Shown here piece by piece: positions 1 to 6,743 of a DNA stretch of 6,791 nucleotides. The position numbers were made by a program, and so were the translations under genes. The stretch comes from Candidatus Bathyarchaeota archaeon (GTDB lineage: Archaea > Asgardarchaeota > Lokiarchaeia > Sigyniarchaeales > Sigyniarchaeaceae), in the NCBI GenBank assembly GCA_014729935.1, contig WJJB01000310.1:1-6791 (forward strand), written 5' to 3'. The stretch's first letter is position 1. Every line of letters begins with the position of its first letter. The notes beneath the pieces are model-generated. The model had not been told where the DNA came from and did not search any database. It saw only the letters and a program-made list of their open reading frames with translations.

Positions 1-75
1 GAATGGGAAGGTGAAGGCATGAGTGACGAGGAAGGCGTTCGCTCCACCCGGGACTTACTCAAGCGATACCTTTAA
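1..75 (+). CDS. C-terminal end of an unidentified upstream gene (partial)
   Basis: Frame 1 is open from the first base to a TAA at 73-75, giving 24 residues. The other two plus frames hit stops within about 21 bases. The peptide is hydrophilic and helix-like, with an acidic stretch (MSDEEG) and a basic-amphipathic end (DLLKRYL), which looks like a genuine protein C-terminus. It is too short to assign a family. Its stop codon lies inside the TTTAAA box proposed to drive the next gene, so that gene probably has its own promoter even though the two are tightly packed. The open frame could also be chance over so short a stretch. Confidence 0.5.
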   Translation, partial: EWEGEGMSDEEGVRSTRDLLKRYL

Positions 76-77
76 AT
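71..77 (+). promoter_or_regulatory. Archaeal TATA box for the flavoprotein gene, leaderless start
   Basis: TTTAAAT starts 30 bases before the ATG at 101. In archaea the TATA box centre usually lies about 25-28 bases upstream of the transcription start, which places the start at or next to the A of this ATG. No Shine-Dalgarno-like GGAGG or GAGG is found in the bases before the ATG, as expected for a leaderless mRNA. The box overlaps the TAA of the upstream partial gene. Confidence 0.5.
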
Positions 78-100
78 TCTCTTGTTTCGAATCACGCTTG

Positions 101-712
101 ATGAAAGTAACAGGGATATCCTGCTCGCCCAGGGATGCTGCAACCGCGCGAGCTATCAGACTCACCCTGCAGCGGTTGCAAGAGAAGTTCGATGCGAACA
201 CACGTTTCCATTCATTACGCGGGAAGGAAATACGTGGTTGCATTCATTGTAACTATTGCCTCACGCAAGGAAACGGGTGCAGCATCACGGATGACATGGG
301 CCCCATCTATGATGACTTGTCATGGTGCGAGGTGCTTGTACTTGGAACGCCAGTGTACAATGGCACGTTGAGCTCGCAGGCAAAGGCACTGATCGATAGG
401 ACCCGTGCGATGGTTGCAACTAACAAGTATGCATTTAAAGGAAAACTAGGTGTGGCGTTAGCGGTCGGGGGCGATAGGAACGGTGGCCAGGAGATCGCCC
501 TGCATGCAATCATTGATTTTTTCATCATCAACCATATTTCCCCCATTGGTGGTGGTGCCTTCGGGGGGAACTTTGGCATCACTTTCTGGTCCAAGGATCG
601 CGGTGCAAGTGGAATCGATGATGATGTGGAAGGATTGAGATCCTTGAGACGCGTGTTGAGGGAAGTGGATAAAAGATACAGGCAAAGACATAAACCTAAG
701 GAACAGGATTAA
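101..712 (+). CDS. Iron-sulfur flavoprotein, NADPH-dependent FMN reductase family
   Basis: A 203-residue cytosolic protein with a flavodoxin-like fold, expected to bind FMN and a [4Fe-4S] cluster and to transfer electrons between ferredoxin or NAD(P)H and an unknown acceptor. The N-terminus (MKVTGISCSPR) is the first beta strand and phosphate loop. Cysteines 47, 50, 53 and 60 form C-X2-C-X2-C-X6-C, the compact cluster motif of Isf-type iron-sulfur flavoproteins described from methanogens. The stretch TPVYNGTLSSQAKALIDR (83-100) is the usual FMN-binding segment, and GGDRNGGQE (123-131) is another family signature. Length is normal for the family. An in-frame ATG at 23 would add 26 residues with no resemblance to the family and would overlap the upstream gene. 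The ATG at 101 is preferred because the fold begins there and the TATA spacing fits. The ADP-ribosylglycohydrolase gene follows after 1 base, so the two are almost certainly co-transcribed. The physiological substrate cannot be read from the sequence. Confidence 0.88.
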   Translation: MKVTGISCSPRDAATARAIRLTLQRLQEKFDANTRFHSLRGKEIRGCIHCNYCLTQGNGCSITDDMGPIYDDLSWCEVLVLGTPVYNGTLSSQAKALIDRTRAMVATNKYAFKGKLGVALAVGGDRNGGQEIALHAIIDFFIINHISPIGGGAFGGNFGITFWSKDRGASGIDDDVEGLRSLRRVLREVDKRYRQRHKPKEQD

Positions 713-713
713 T

Positions 714-1499
714 ATGCTTGGAGCAATTGCAGGAGATATCATAGGTTCCAGGTTCGAGTGGAACAACATCAAGACAACGGAATTCACTTTATTCACACCA
801 GAATCCACCTTCACCGATGATAGCGTGCTCACCGTGGCGGTGGCGCAATGGGTGTTGGATGGTGGTCCCTTGGAAGTGTACATCTCGCTGCTAAAAGAGT
901 ACACCCGTCGCTATCCAGGAAGGGGATATGGTGGTTTTTTCATGACATGGGTCCATTCCGACCAGACCGGGCCATATAATAGTTGGGGAAATGGTTCTGC
1001 CATGCGTGTGAGCCCCGTGGGATTTGCTTGTAATCACTTGGATGAGGTTCTGGAAAAAGCCAAGGAGACTGCTATGGTAACTCATGATCATCCCGAGGGA
1101 ATCAAGGGCGCGCAGGCTACTGCTGCTGCCATCTTCTTGGCACGCACGGGGAAAGATAAGGAGGCCATCAAGGAATACGTGTCCACTACCTTCGGCTATA
1201 ATCTCGATGAACCAATCGACCAGGTACGTCCCACCTATAGATTCGATGTATCCTGCCAAGGCACGGTTCCCCCGGCGATCCGCGCATTCTTGGAATCAAC
1301 CTCCGTGGAAGATGCCATCCGGCTCGCTGTATCATTGGGTGGGGATAGTGATACTGTTGCATGCATCACCGGGGGAATAGCCGAAGCATTTTTCGGGGGT
1401 TTGCCAGAGGCCCTCAAGCAGGAAACCTTGAAGCGTCTCGATCCCGGTTTGAAGAAGGTGGTGAATGAATTTTATCGAACCTACGAACCCTTCAGTTAG
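714..1499 (+). CDS. ADP-ribosylglycohydrolase family protein (DraG/ARH type)
   Basis: A 261-residue soluble protein. The family removes ADP-ribose from modified proteins or small molecules using a dinuclear metal (Mg or Mn) centre. Visible motifs are GAIAGDIIGSRFEW (3-16), TDDS (34-37, N-terminal metal ligands), NGSAMR (93-98), HDHPEGIKGA (124-133) and GGDSDTVACITGGIAEA (209-225), where D211, D213 and T214 are the expected C-terminal metal ligands. All key positions are present, so the enzyme should be active. Length is typical for the short bacterial and archaeal members. The ATG is 1 base after the flavoprotein stop, with a weak AGGA at 705-708 as possible ribosome site, suggesting translational coupling. 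No ADP-ribosyltransferase or nitrogenase gene is seen in this window, so DraG-type nitrogenase control is not supported. Close members of this sequence type are often annotated only as ADP-ribosylglycohydrolase. The substrate is unknown. Confidence 0.93.
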   Translation: MLGAIAGDIIGSRFEWNNIKTTEFTLFTPESTFTDDSVLTVAVAQWVLDGGPLEVYISLLKEYTRRYPGRGYGGFFMTWVHSDQTGPYNSWGNGSAMRVSPVGFACNHLDEVLEKAKETAMVTHDHPEGIKGAQATAAAIFLARTGKDKEAIKEYVSTTFGYNLDEPIDQVRPTYRFDVSCQGTVPPAIRAFLESTSVEDAIRLAVSLGGDSDTVACITGGIAEAFFGGLPEALKQETLKRLDPGLKKVVNEFYRTYEPFS

Positions 1500-1507
1500 T
1501 TTATACG

Positions 1508-1553
1508 TTTTTTGATTAATCCAACATGCTTTACACTAAAAAGTCTCTTTTTT
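1508..1553. terminator. Bidirectional oligo-T terminator between convergent genes
   Basis: The 70-base spacer between the two convergent stop codons holds a T6 run at 1508-1513 and a perfect 6-bp inverted repeat, AAAAAG (1538-1543), TCT loop, CTTTTT (1547-1552). The T run extends to 1553. Read on the plus strand it ends in T6 after the ADP-ribosylglycohydrolase. Read on the minus strand it gives T5 about 30 bases after the DUF401 stop. Archaeal RNA polymerase terminates at short T tracts, so both transcripts could end here. The A/T stem is weak, so the T runs matter more than the hairpin. Confidence 0.55.
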
Positions 1554-1569
1554 CCCCGGCAAGGATGAA

Positions 1570-2787
1570 TTACCGGATGAAAAAGGATAAGATGAAGGTT
1601 AGCGCGAGCAATATGGCTCCAGGTGGAATCATTACCTTCGCTGTTTTGATATAGGATACCTTGAAGAATTCCAAGGTGACGGACAAGCATGGATGCACCG
1701 GTGAAATCACGTAACCCACGTACACGCTCATGTACACCACCGCAAATGGAAGAAGGGTCATGGAAGGAAGAGCTGAATCGTTCAGGAAAATAGGGATGAT
1801 GATAAGAAGGGGGACATTCATCCTCCCGGTGATGAAACCAAATGCGAATCCTAGCATGCAAAGTAAGATGGTTGGGTGGAGATTGTATGAGGAAATCAAC
1901 CCGTCGATCCCTGATGCATTAAAAACCTCCAAGTAGAAAAACATCATCAGGATGAAGAGAAAAAAATTCCACGGATGGGCTGCCCTGGTTACCTTCAGAA
2001 ATTTCGAGAGCTTCATCTCACTCCATGCAATGGCCAAGATCAGGCTGCACGTGGTGCCTATCATGAGTGATAGGTTCTCGAATTCGATGCCAGCCAGTGG
2101 GAAAGCCAATTCCCTCAAGAGCAAGTCAATGGCTGGCGTGATGGCAAGAATTATCAAGGGCCGAATCACCATGTTCCTGGGATATGTCTCCGTGCTTTCA
2201 AGCTTCCCCTCCACCTTCTTGAGGAAAAACACGTACCCAAGGATGATGGCAATTACAAGGAACGGTATCAAGCAAGCGATGGCAAGGTACCGATTCACCT
2301 GGGCAACTTGAGTGGAAAGAATGATTGTCGAGCTCACCGGATACACGATGAATAGAACATGCCTGAACCACACGTTTGAAGCGCACCTGTATTGAGCTGG
2401 AAGGTCACTGGCAGTCTCATCGATCATCGGTGCGGAAATGAGTGCCCCTCCCGGGACGGGCAACAAGCCAACCAGTGCGGGGGAGATCATGTTGAAGCTC
2501 GCTCGTGAGATCTTGATGGATGAAACGAGCGAGGTCATGTATCCCGCCTCGTTAAGGAGCTTTCCCACAACAGGGATGATCGCGAACGAGAGGGCAAGAA
2601 AAAAATTATCAAGCGTGGTTCCGACTGCCAAGAACAACAAGCCGATAGTTCTAGGTGCAACCGTGAACACGCCTAAAACGAATGCGGCAGATGCCAAGGC
2701 ACCCCATAGAGTTTTCCGGGCAACAAGTATTAACAAGATCGTGGAGATGGCAAATCCAGCCCAGGTGGCAAGACTTTCAAGGCTCAT
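1570..2787 (-). CDS. DUF401 family integral membrane protein (permease-like)
   Basis: A 405-residue polytopic membrane protein with roughly ten hydrophobic segments. Family signatures are LLPVPGGALISAPMID (108-123), then N138, W140 and RH at 142-143, FGFITGR (316-322) and GYVISPVHPCLSVT (358-371). These are the paired conserved loops expected of DUF401, a family placed among ion-transporter-like permeases with inverted-repeat architecture. Transport substrate and coupling ion are unknown. The minus-strand frame is open to 2895, but the first 36 residues of that reading look unlike the family. The ATG at 2787 is preceded by GAGGT at 2797-2793 with 5-base spacing, so it is chosen as the start. 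The gene is monocistronic here, converging with the ADP-ribosylglycohydrolase and divergent from the flippase-like gene. Its long plus-strand shadow frames are not genes. Confidence 0.85.
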   Translation of the reverse strand: MSLESLATWAGFAISTILLILVARKTLWGALASAAFVLGVFTVAPRTIGLLFLAVGTTLDNFFLALSFAIIPVVGKLLNEAGYMTSLVSSIKISRASFNMISPALVGLLPVPGGALISAPMIDETASDLPAQYRCASNVWFRHVLFIVYPVSSTIILSTQVAQVNRYLAIACLIPFLVIAIILGYVFFLKKVEGKLESTETYPRNMVIRPLIILAITPAIDLLLRELAFPLAGIEFENLSLMIGTTCSLILAIAWSEMKLSKFLKVTRAAHPWNFFLFILMMFFYLEVFNASGIDGLISSYNLHPTILLCMLGFAFGFITGRMNVPLLIIIPIFLNDSALPSMTLLPFAVVYMSVYVGYVISPVHPCLSVTLEFFKVSYIKTAKVMIPPGAILLALTFILSFFIR

Positions 2788-2792
2788 CCCGT

Positions 2793-2797
2793 ACCTC
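2793..2797 (-). promoter_or_regulatory. Shine-Dalgarno site deciding the DUF401 start
   Basis: On the minus strand GAGGT stands 5 bases before the ATG at 2787. It matches the archaeal consensus GGAGGTGATC and supports this start over the longer frame opening at 2895. Confidence 0.65.
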
Positions 2798-2845
2798 AAA
2801 CCTGTGCCCGATAAAAACCATTTCAAATGAAACGATATGGTCCTG

Positions 2846-2858
2846 AATATTTTTAAAG
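2846..2858. promoter_or_regulatory. Palindromic TATA box in the divergent promoter region
   Basis: TTTAAA at 2852-2857 reads the same on both strands. On the minus strand it is CTTTAAAAATATT, a good archaeal box A, predicting a transcript start near 2828 and a leader of about 40 bases with a Shine-Dalgarno site before DUF401. On the plus strand it is AATATTTTTAAAGG, predicting a start near 2881, ahead of the flippase-like gene. The rest of 2788-3066 shows no RNA gene or repeat. It holds this promoter and the possible N-terminal extension of the flippase-like gene. Confidence 0.5.
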
Positions 2859-3055
2859 GTAGCAGCGAAGGAATGAGGGTTGAAAATGGCTGCAAATGTC
2901 AAAGGTACATTGGGACATTCACCAGCTAATCGCGGATCAAGATGCCATCGTGCCCCCGTTTCGGTTGTTGATGGCACCTTTTGGCACGACGATAGCCGAA
3001 CCGGGGGCAGTTTTCCTGGAAATACATTCCATTCGAACGACTCAAGATTCGTTTA

Positions 3056-3064
3056 GAGGTTATC
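3056..3064 (+). promoter_or_regulatory. Shine-Dalgarno site deciding the flippase-like gene start
   Basis: GAGGTTATC differs at one position from GAGGTGATC, the complement of the conserved archaeal 16S rRNA 3' end. The GAGGT core ends 6 bases before the ATG at 3067, which is standard spacing. No comparable site precedes the upstream in-frame ATG at 2896. Confidence 0.6.
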
Positions 3065-3066
3065 TA

Positions 3067-5448
3067 ATGAGATTCAAGCGCTTGAAGGTTGGTACGAGCA
3101 CCCAAGAACAGTTCATGATTGAAGCACGGGAGATGTTCAAGGAGGTCCAAGTGAATTGGGAAGAATACGAGGAAGCCAACCCGGACGTGGAAATGGATCA
3201 AGTGAAAGAATATGTAAGGGATGTGAAGGGATGGAATAGCATCGGGTTCCATCGCGTGCTTGGAGCGATATTTTACGATTATGGCTTGTCAATCGTTGAG
3301 ATGATCTTGGGGGTGGTGATCCTTCCCCTCATGATACTCGTTGCCATGCCCTATCCATCCTCCGAAGGGTATTATAGCATCGCGGCGGGATTTTTTGCCT
3401 CCTTGTTTACCATCTTTGATTTTGGAACCGCTTATGGCTTGGAGCGATTCATCGGTGAGTATCGGATCAAGAATCCCAAGAAAATGTTGGGATTCATGAG
3501 CTTCTTCATCTGGTATCAAATGATTACTGGATTGGTACAAGTAACAGTTGTATCTACCTTTGCATTATTTATATTTCCCGGCACAGATCTTGCATATGCC
3601 GCATGGCTGTTTCTCATTCTTTCCACCACGCAATACCCTGGAATGCTTGGATATTTCAAGAGCATGCTCAGGGGATTGCAAGCGTTCCACTTCGACAACA
3701 TCGTTGATTTTTTCAGGAGCAATGTTTTTGACCTCATGACCCGCATCCTCTTCATCCTCATGTTCAGATGGATTGGCCTCAACAACCCAGCGATTGGAGA
3801 TCTCATGGGACTCGCCATCGGGTCTGCCATTGGCCGCTACGTGGATGAATTCATCAACATGGCACTCGCGATATGGTTGTTTAACAAGGTGATGAAAAAG
3901 CAGAACCTTGGCATTCGAGCTCGTGATTGCTTCAATTTCAGGCATATTGATTGGAAGGTGGTGAAAACCGCCATGTGGTGGGGGCTTCAGCTGAGCCTCC
4001 CTTCAATGATTGGGAGCCTGTGGGGCTTTGCCAGCCTCATGGTGACCCTGCAATACCTGCCCCAGTATGCGCACTGGAACACTGTTGCGGGTATCGTGAG
4101 TGCCGTGACCCGTATTCTCACCATTGGATCGAAGCTCTCCCTTACTCCAGCCATGGCTGAGGCATACATGAATGGCAAGGTGGAACTCGCTCAATTTTAC
4201 ATGGAAAACGCCTTCAAGTGGTATTTTACCATCCTATTCGGAATCCTCGGATTGCACGTTGTTTTCCTTCCAAATCTCATGACTGTCATTCTGGAGCTCC
4301 CCGGCGCAGAGAATTACGAGCTCGCCATTCCTTTCCTTGTACCAATGATCATCCAATCAATATGGGGTCCACTTGATGGCTATATGAATGGAATCATGAT
4401 AGGGACCAATCATCCCACTGCCAAGACCATCATTGATATCCTAAGTCAGATCACCGGTTTCACGTGGCATTTCTTCAATTATGCAATCCTGGCATGGCAG
4501 GTGAAATTCGGGATCAATGGCATCGTGATGCTTTACTCGTTCGCGGGATTCGCACATTGGCTAGCCTTCTTCTTCATCAAATGGCTCTTCATCGAATTTT
4601 ACGTATTTCACGTTAAAATGCCAAAGTGGCAATGCGTAATAGCACCGATCTTGACCACGGTTCTTGCCATTATGCCCGCTGGCTACGCTTGGTTGTACGG
4701 GGTCTATGAACCATTCCTCTTACCTGGCCTCACGAATTTAATGGGAGAATCGGTGGGACCCATTGTCGCGGCCGCCATCACGCTAGTGCTAGCTCTCGTG
4801 GTCTACCTTTTTGCCATATATCTTCCTGTATACGCGTTCCTCGGTGGTTGGGATGATTTCGGACTATTGGTGTTTCGGATGGCTTACCATCTATCTGGCC
4901 CTTCAAAACCACTCATATTCCTGATGTACAAGACGACCGAACTTGGTGCCCGCTGGTCAAAGAAAACCGTGAAATTGCATGGGCGGTTCGGTATCGAATC
5001 TAGCATCCCGTATCGCCAGAGCATCGAGCTTCTCATTGAACGCAGGATACACGACGTGAGGCAAGGATTTGCTTCAGGATTGAAGCCAGGATATGCACCT
5101 GTTGAGCCTGAAAAAGGGGAAAAGCGGGAATCTCACACCCCGAGATTTTACCTGACAGAATTTTTCAAGGAGTTCAAGAATTTCTTTACCAAGATCACCC
5201 CGTTCCAAAAGCGGGGTATCGCATTTTCTGCAAGCTTGTACCTGCTTGTATTGACTCCCATCGGTTTAATTAGTTTGGGAACCGGGTTCTTCACCCCAGA
5301 ACGCGTGTGGTTCACGTGGGTCTTTTATCTTAGCGCGGTTATTGCAATTGGAATAGCAGGCATTTCCTACGCAATCCGGTACGTGAAGAAGCACGATATT
5401 AGCTATGTCTATGAGGAACATCAGGAAAAGATCCTTGAACGGGAGTAA
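3067..5448 (+). CDS. Flippase-like membrane protein, MOP/polysaccharide exporter (Wzx) type with C-terminal extension
   Basis: A 793-residue membrane protein from the chosen start, or 850 residues if the in-frame ATG at 2896 is used. Counting from 3067, residues 1-70 are a charged, acidic, soluble N-terminus. About 14 hydrophobic segments follow between residues 72 and 593, the number usual for Wzx/MurJ-like members of the MOP superfamily, which flip lipid-linked sugars across the membrane. Short stretches look family-like: LTPAMAEAYMNGK (359-371) with the following KWYF helix, and GTNHPTAK (446-453). After this core come about 100 mostly polar, basic residues (roughly 610-712) with a KPGYAPVEPEKGEKRE linker, then two more transmembrane helices (about 714-740 and 746-771) and a charged tail (KKHDISYVYEEHQEKILERE). 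Typical Wzx proteins are near 400-500 residues, so both ends are extended. Start choice rests on the GAGGTTATC site 6 bases before 3067. The downstream sugar nucleotidyltransferase start fits a role in surface glycan export, but substrate and direction are inferred. It could also be another MOP-type transporter. Confidence 0.7.
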   Translation: MRFKRLKVGTSTQEQFMIEAREMFKEVQVNWEEYEEANPDVEMDQVKEYVRDVKGWNSIGFHRVLGAIFYDYGLSIVEMILGVVILPLMILVAMPYPSSEGYYSIAAGFFASLFTIFDFGTAYGLERFIGEYRIKNPKKMLGFMSFFIWYQMITGLVQVTVVSTFALFIFPGTDLAYAAWLFLILSTTQYPGMLGYFKSMLRGLQAFHFDNIVDFFRSNVFDLMTRILFILMFRWIGLNNPAIGDLMGLAIGSAIGRYVDEFINMALAIWLFNKVMKKQNLGIRARDCFNFRHIDWKVVKTAMWWGLQLSLPSMIGSLWGFASLMVTLQYLPQYAHWNTVAGIVSAVTRILTIGSKLSLTPAMAEAYMNGKVELAQFYMENAFKWYFTILFGILGLHVVFLPNLMTVILELPGAENYELAIPFLVPMIIQSIWGPLDGYMNGIMIGTNHPTAKTIIDILSQITGFTWHFFNYAILAWQVKFGINGIVMLYSFAGFAHWLAFFFIKWLFIEFYVFHVKMPKWQCVIAPILTTVLAIMPAGYAWLYGVYEPFLLPGLTNLMGESVGPIVAAAITLVLALVVYLFAIYLPVYAFLGGWDDFGLLVFRMAYHLSGPSKPLIFLMYKTTELGARWSKKTVKLHGRFGIESSIPYRQSIELLIERRIHDVRQGFASGLKPGYAPVEPEKGEKRESHTPRFYLTEFFKEFKNFFTKITPFQKRGIAFSASLYLLVLTPIGLISLGTGFFTPERVWFTWVFYLSAVIAIGIAGISYAIRYVKKHDISYVYEEHQEKILERE

Positions 5449-5466
5449 GGAGAGTTTTTTCCTCCC
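5441..5466 (+). terminator. Possible terminator at the end of the flippase-like gene
   Basis: GGGAG at 5441-5445, overlapping the stop codon region, can pair with CTCCC at 5462-5466, and a T6 run lies between them at 5455-5460. A T tract alone can terminate archaeal transcription. If it works, the next gene depends on its own promoter in the remaining spacer. Confidence 0.35.
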
Positions 5467-5474
5467 ATCTCACG

Positions 5475-5483
5475 TAAAATATC
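5475..5483 (+). promoter_or_regulatory. Candidate TATA box and Shine-Dalgarno for the 402-residue protein
   Basis: TAAAATATC at 5475-5483 is an AT-rich box in a more GC-rich spacer. It would place transcription start near 5505, leaving a leader of about 30 bases. GAGG at 5523-5526 lies 8 bases before the ATG at 5535 and would serve as ribosome site. The box is less canonical than the TTTAAA sites elsewhere in the window. Confidence 0.4.
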
Positions 5484-5534
5484 ACGGTACATTGTATGGC
5501 ATGGATTCGAGTTGCTGGTCATGAGGCTGGTTAA

Positions 5535-6743
5535 ATGAATAACCAATTGATCGATGGTTTCTATGACGGCTTGGATACGTCGCAACAAGAGCGAGTTGAC
5601 TCGGTGATAGATGCAATCGTGGATGCAAAGAATGCAGATCAGGGAGTGGTGGTAGCAACGGGAAGCGGCCCCAACATTCACGAGGGGGTCACAACCTTGA
5701 TCGCCGAGATGATAAACAAGGGCGTTGTGGATGGCGTGCTGACGTCGTCCGCGGTGATAGCGCATGAGATGGCAGGCGCGCTCGATGAAGTGAAACGGGT
5801 GGACGCCAGCAAGATCAACATGGAGAGGAGCATCTCACTCCCGAAGGGAGATCTATTCGAGCTTTCCATCATGCCCGGGAATCTACAAAGCAAGGTTTCT
5901 GCTGAAATGGCGCTTGACATGGAATTCATCCAGCGATTGGAGGAGAGTCCCGGTGAAGTCATCATCAAGGCGGCTGGGAACATGGGCTACCCGATGGGTC
6001 TCAGGACCGAGATCCTGGCGGAGGAGATATTGGAATTGTGCGAGAATCGATTCCACCGACAAGTCCCGTTCGAGCAAGTGGTGGGATTGGGGGCGAGTCC
6101 ACATACCATGATTGGAGCTGGCGTGAACCATAACGTGCCTATACTGGTCAGCATACCACAGCTCGTGGGTGGGGGTGCTGTTGGCATGTGCATTGGTGAC
6201 TCCATCAGCATCCACCGTCGTGCCGGATTGAATGCCACACTGTTGGCGGGCGCGAGTCTCATCATTGAATCGGGGCTAGCCCTTGCCCAGGAAATCCATG
6301 ATGGTCCCTTGGAAACATACACGGGGCATGGTATCTGGTCAGAATGGCAAGGAAGGGACGCGTATTCACTCCAAGGAAAAACTATTGCCCGGATCGATCT
6401 GGATCCCAACTTGGAATCAGCGTGGGTCCAACAGCGAGATTCTGCCATCGTTCAAGATGCCATCGACAAGGGACTACCGAAAACAAAGATAACCGGTGTT
6501 CCATTTCGGATGGAGATGTCTGGCTTTGCGAGACTTGATTCCAGCATCCCGATTATTGGTGATCTTGGCGAAATATGGCCAATCATCGCATCACGCGTGA
6601 GCGAGAAACTGGGAATTGATCTCGATTTCATGAGTTACAAGCAAGAAACTCGAGAGGGCAAGGAAATGCGACGTTGGATTGTTGATCAAGTCCACCCGGT
6701 AAACAAGGATACGCTACTTGAGAGGTTGATCGCGCTTGAATGA
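5535..6743 (+). CDS. Uncharacterised conserved-looking protein, remote deoxyhypusine synthase-like fold suspected
   Basis: A 402-residue soluble protein with no signal peptide or membrane helix, which I cannot assign to a named family. It has glycine-rich nucleotide-binding-like segments: VVVATGSGPNIHEG (38-51), TSSAVIAHE (70-78), GAGVNHNVP (194-202), LVGGGAVG (210-217), TGHGIWSEW (263-271) and RIDLDPNLESAW (286-297). The order of elements (a beta strand and TGxGxN turn, then VDGVLTSSAVIAHE, later NHNVPILVSIPQLVGGGAVG and AGASLIIESG) loosely follows deoxyhypusine synthase and the archaeal TIGR00300/ornithine-cyclodeaminase-like fold, which bind NAD. The deoxyhypusine synthase active-site lysine motif (EAVSWGK) is not clearly present, so eIF5A modification should not be assumed. 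The start is the ATG with GAGG 8 bases upstream. The C-terminus overlaps the following nucleotidyltransferase gene by 8 bases, suggesting coupled translation and a related job in nucleotide-sugar metabolism. That link is inferred. Confidence 0.8.
   Translation: MNNQLIDGFYDGLDTSQQERVDSVIDAIVDAKNADQGVVVATGSGPNIHEGVTTLIAEMINKGVVDGVLTSSAVIAHEMAGALDEVKRVDASKINMERSISLPKGDLFELSIMPGNLQSKVSAEMALDMEFIQRLEESPGEVIIKAAGNMGYPMGLRTEILAEEILELCENRFHRQVPFEQVVGLGASPHTMIGAGVNHNVPILVSIPQLVGGGAVGMCIGDSISIHRRAGLNATLLAGASLIIESGLALAQEIHDGPLETYTGHGIWSEWQGRDAYSLQGKTIARIDLDPNLESAWVQQRDSAIVQDAIDKGLPKTKITGVPFRMEMSGFARLDSSIPIIGDLGEIWPIIASRVSEKLGIDLDFMSYKQETREGKEMRRWIVDQVHPVNKDTLLERLIALE

Noticed and set aside
458..904. Minus-strand open frame of 148 codons across the flavoprotein/ADP-ribosylglycohydrolase junction
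   Set aside because: It lies opposite two well-supported genes and its translation is rich in S, T and P with no recognisable motif.
714..1499. Assignment of the ADP-ribosylglycohydrolase as nitrogenase-reactivating DraG
   Set aside because: No draT, nif or glnB-type gene is visible, and the family is broad. Only the family-level call is justified.
2438..2830. Plus-strand open frame of 130 codons inside the DUF401 gene
   Set aside because: It is antisense to a gene with clear family motifs and a good ribosome site, and its translation resembles no family.
2886..3057. Alternative plus frame from ATG 2886 (MAANVKGTLG...) ending at a TAG at 3055-3057
   Set aside because: It sits in the right place for a leader peptide, but the sequence is low in hydrophobic residues, resembles nothing, and has no clear ribosome site.
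5521..5538. Five-codon upstream ORF (MRLVK) whose TGA overlaps the ATG at 5535 as ATGA
   Set aside because: It contains the likely ribosome site GAGG and has no ribosome site of its own. Such a short frame is expected by chance.
5987..6448. Minus-strand open frame of 153 codons opposite the 402-residue protein
   Set aside because: It is a shadow of the plus-strand gene, whose glycine-rich motifs and downstream overlap are far more convincing. The translation is rich in P, S, C and W.
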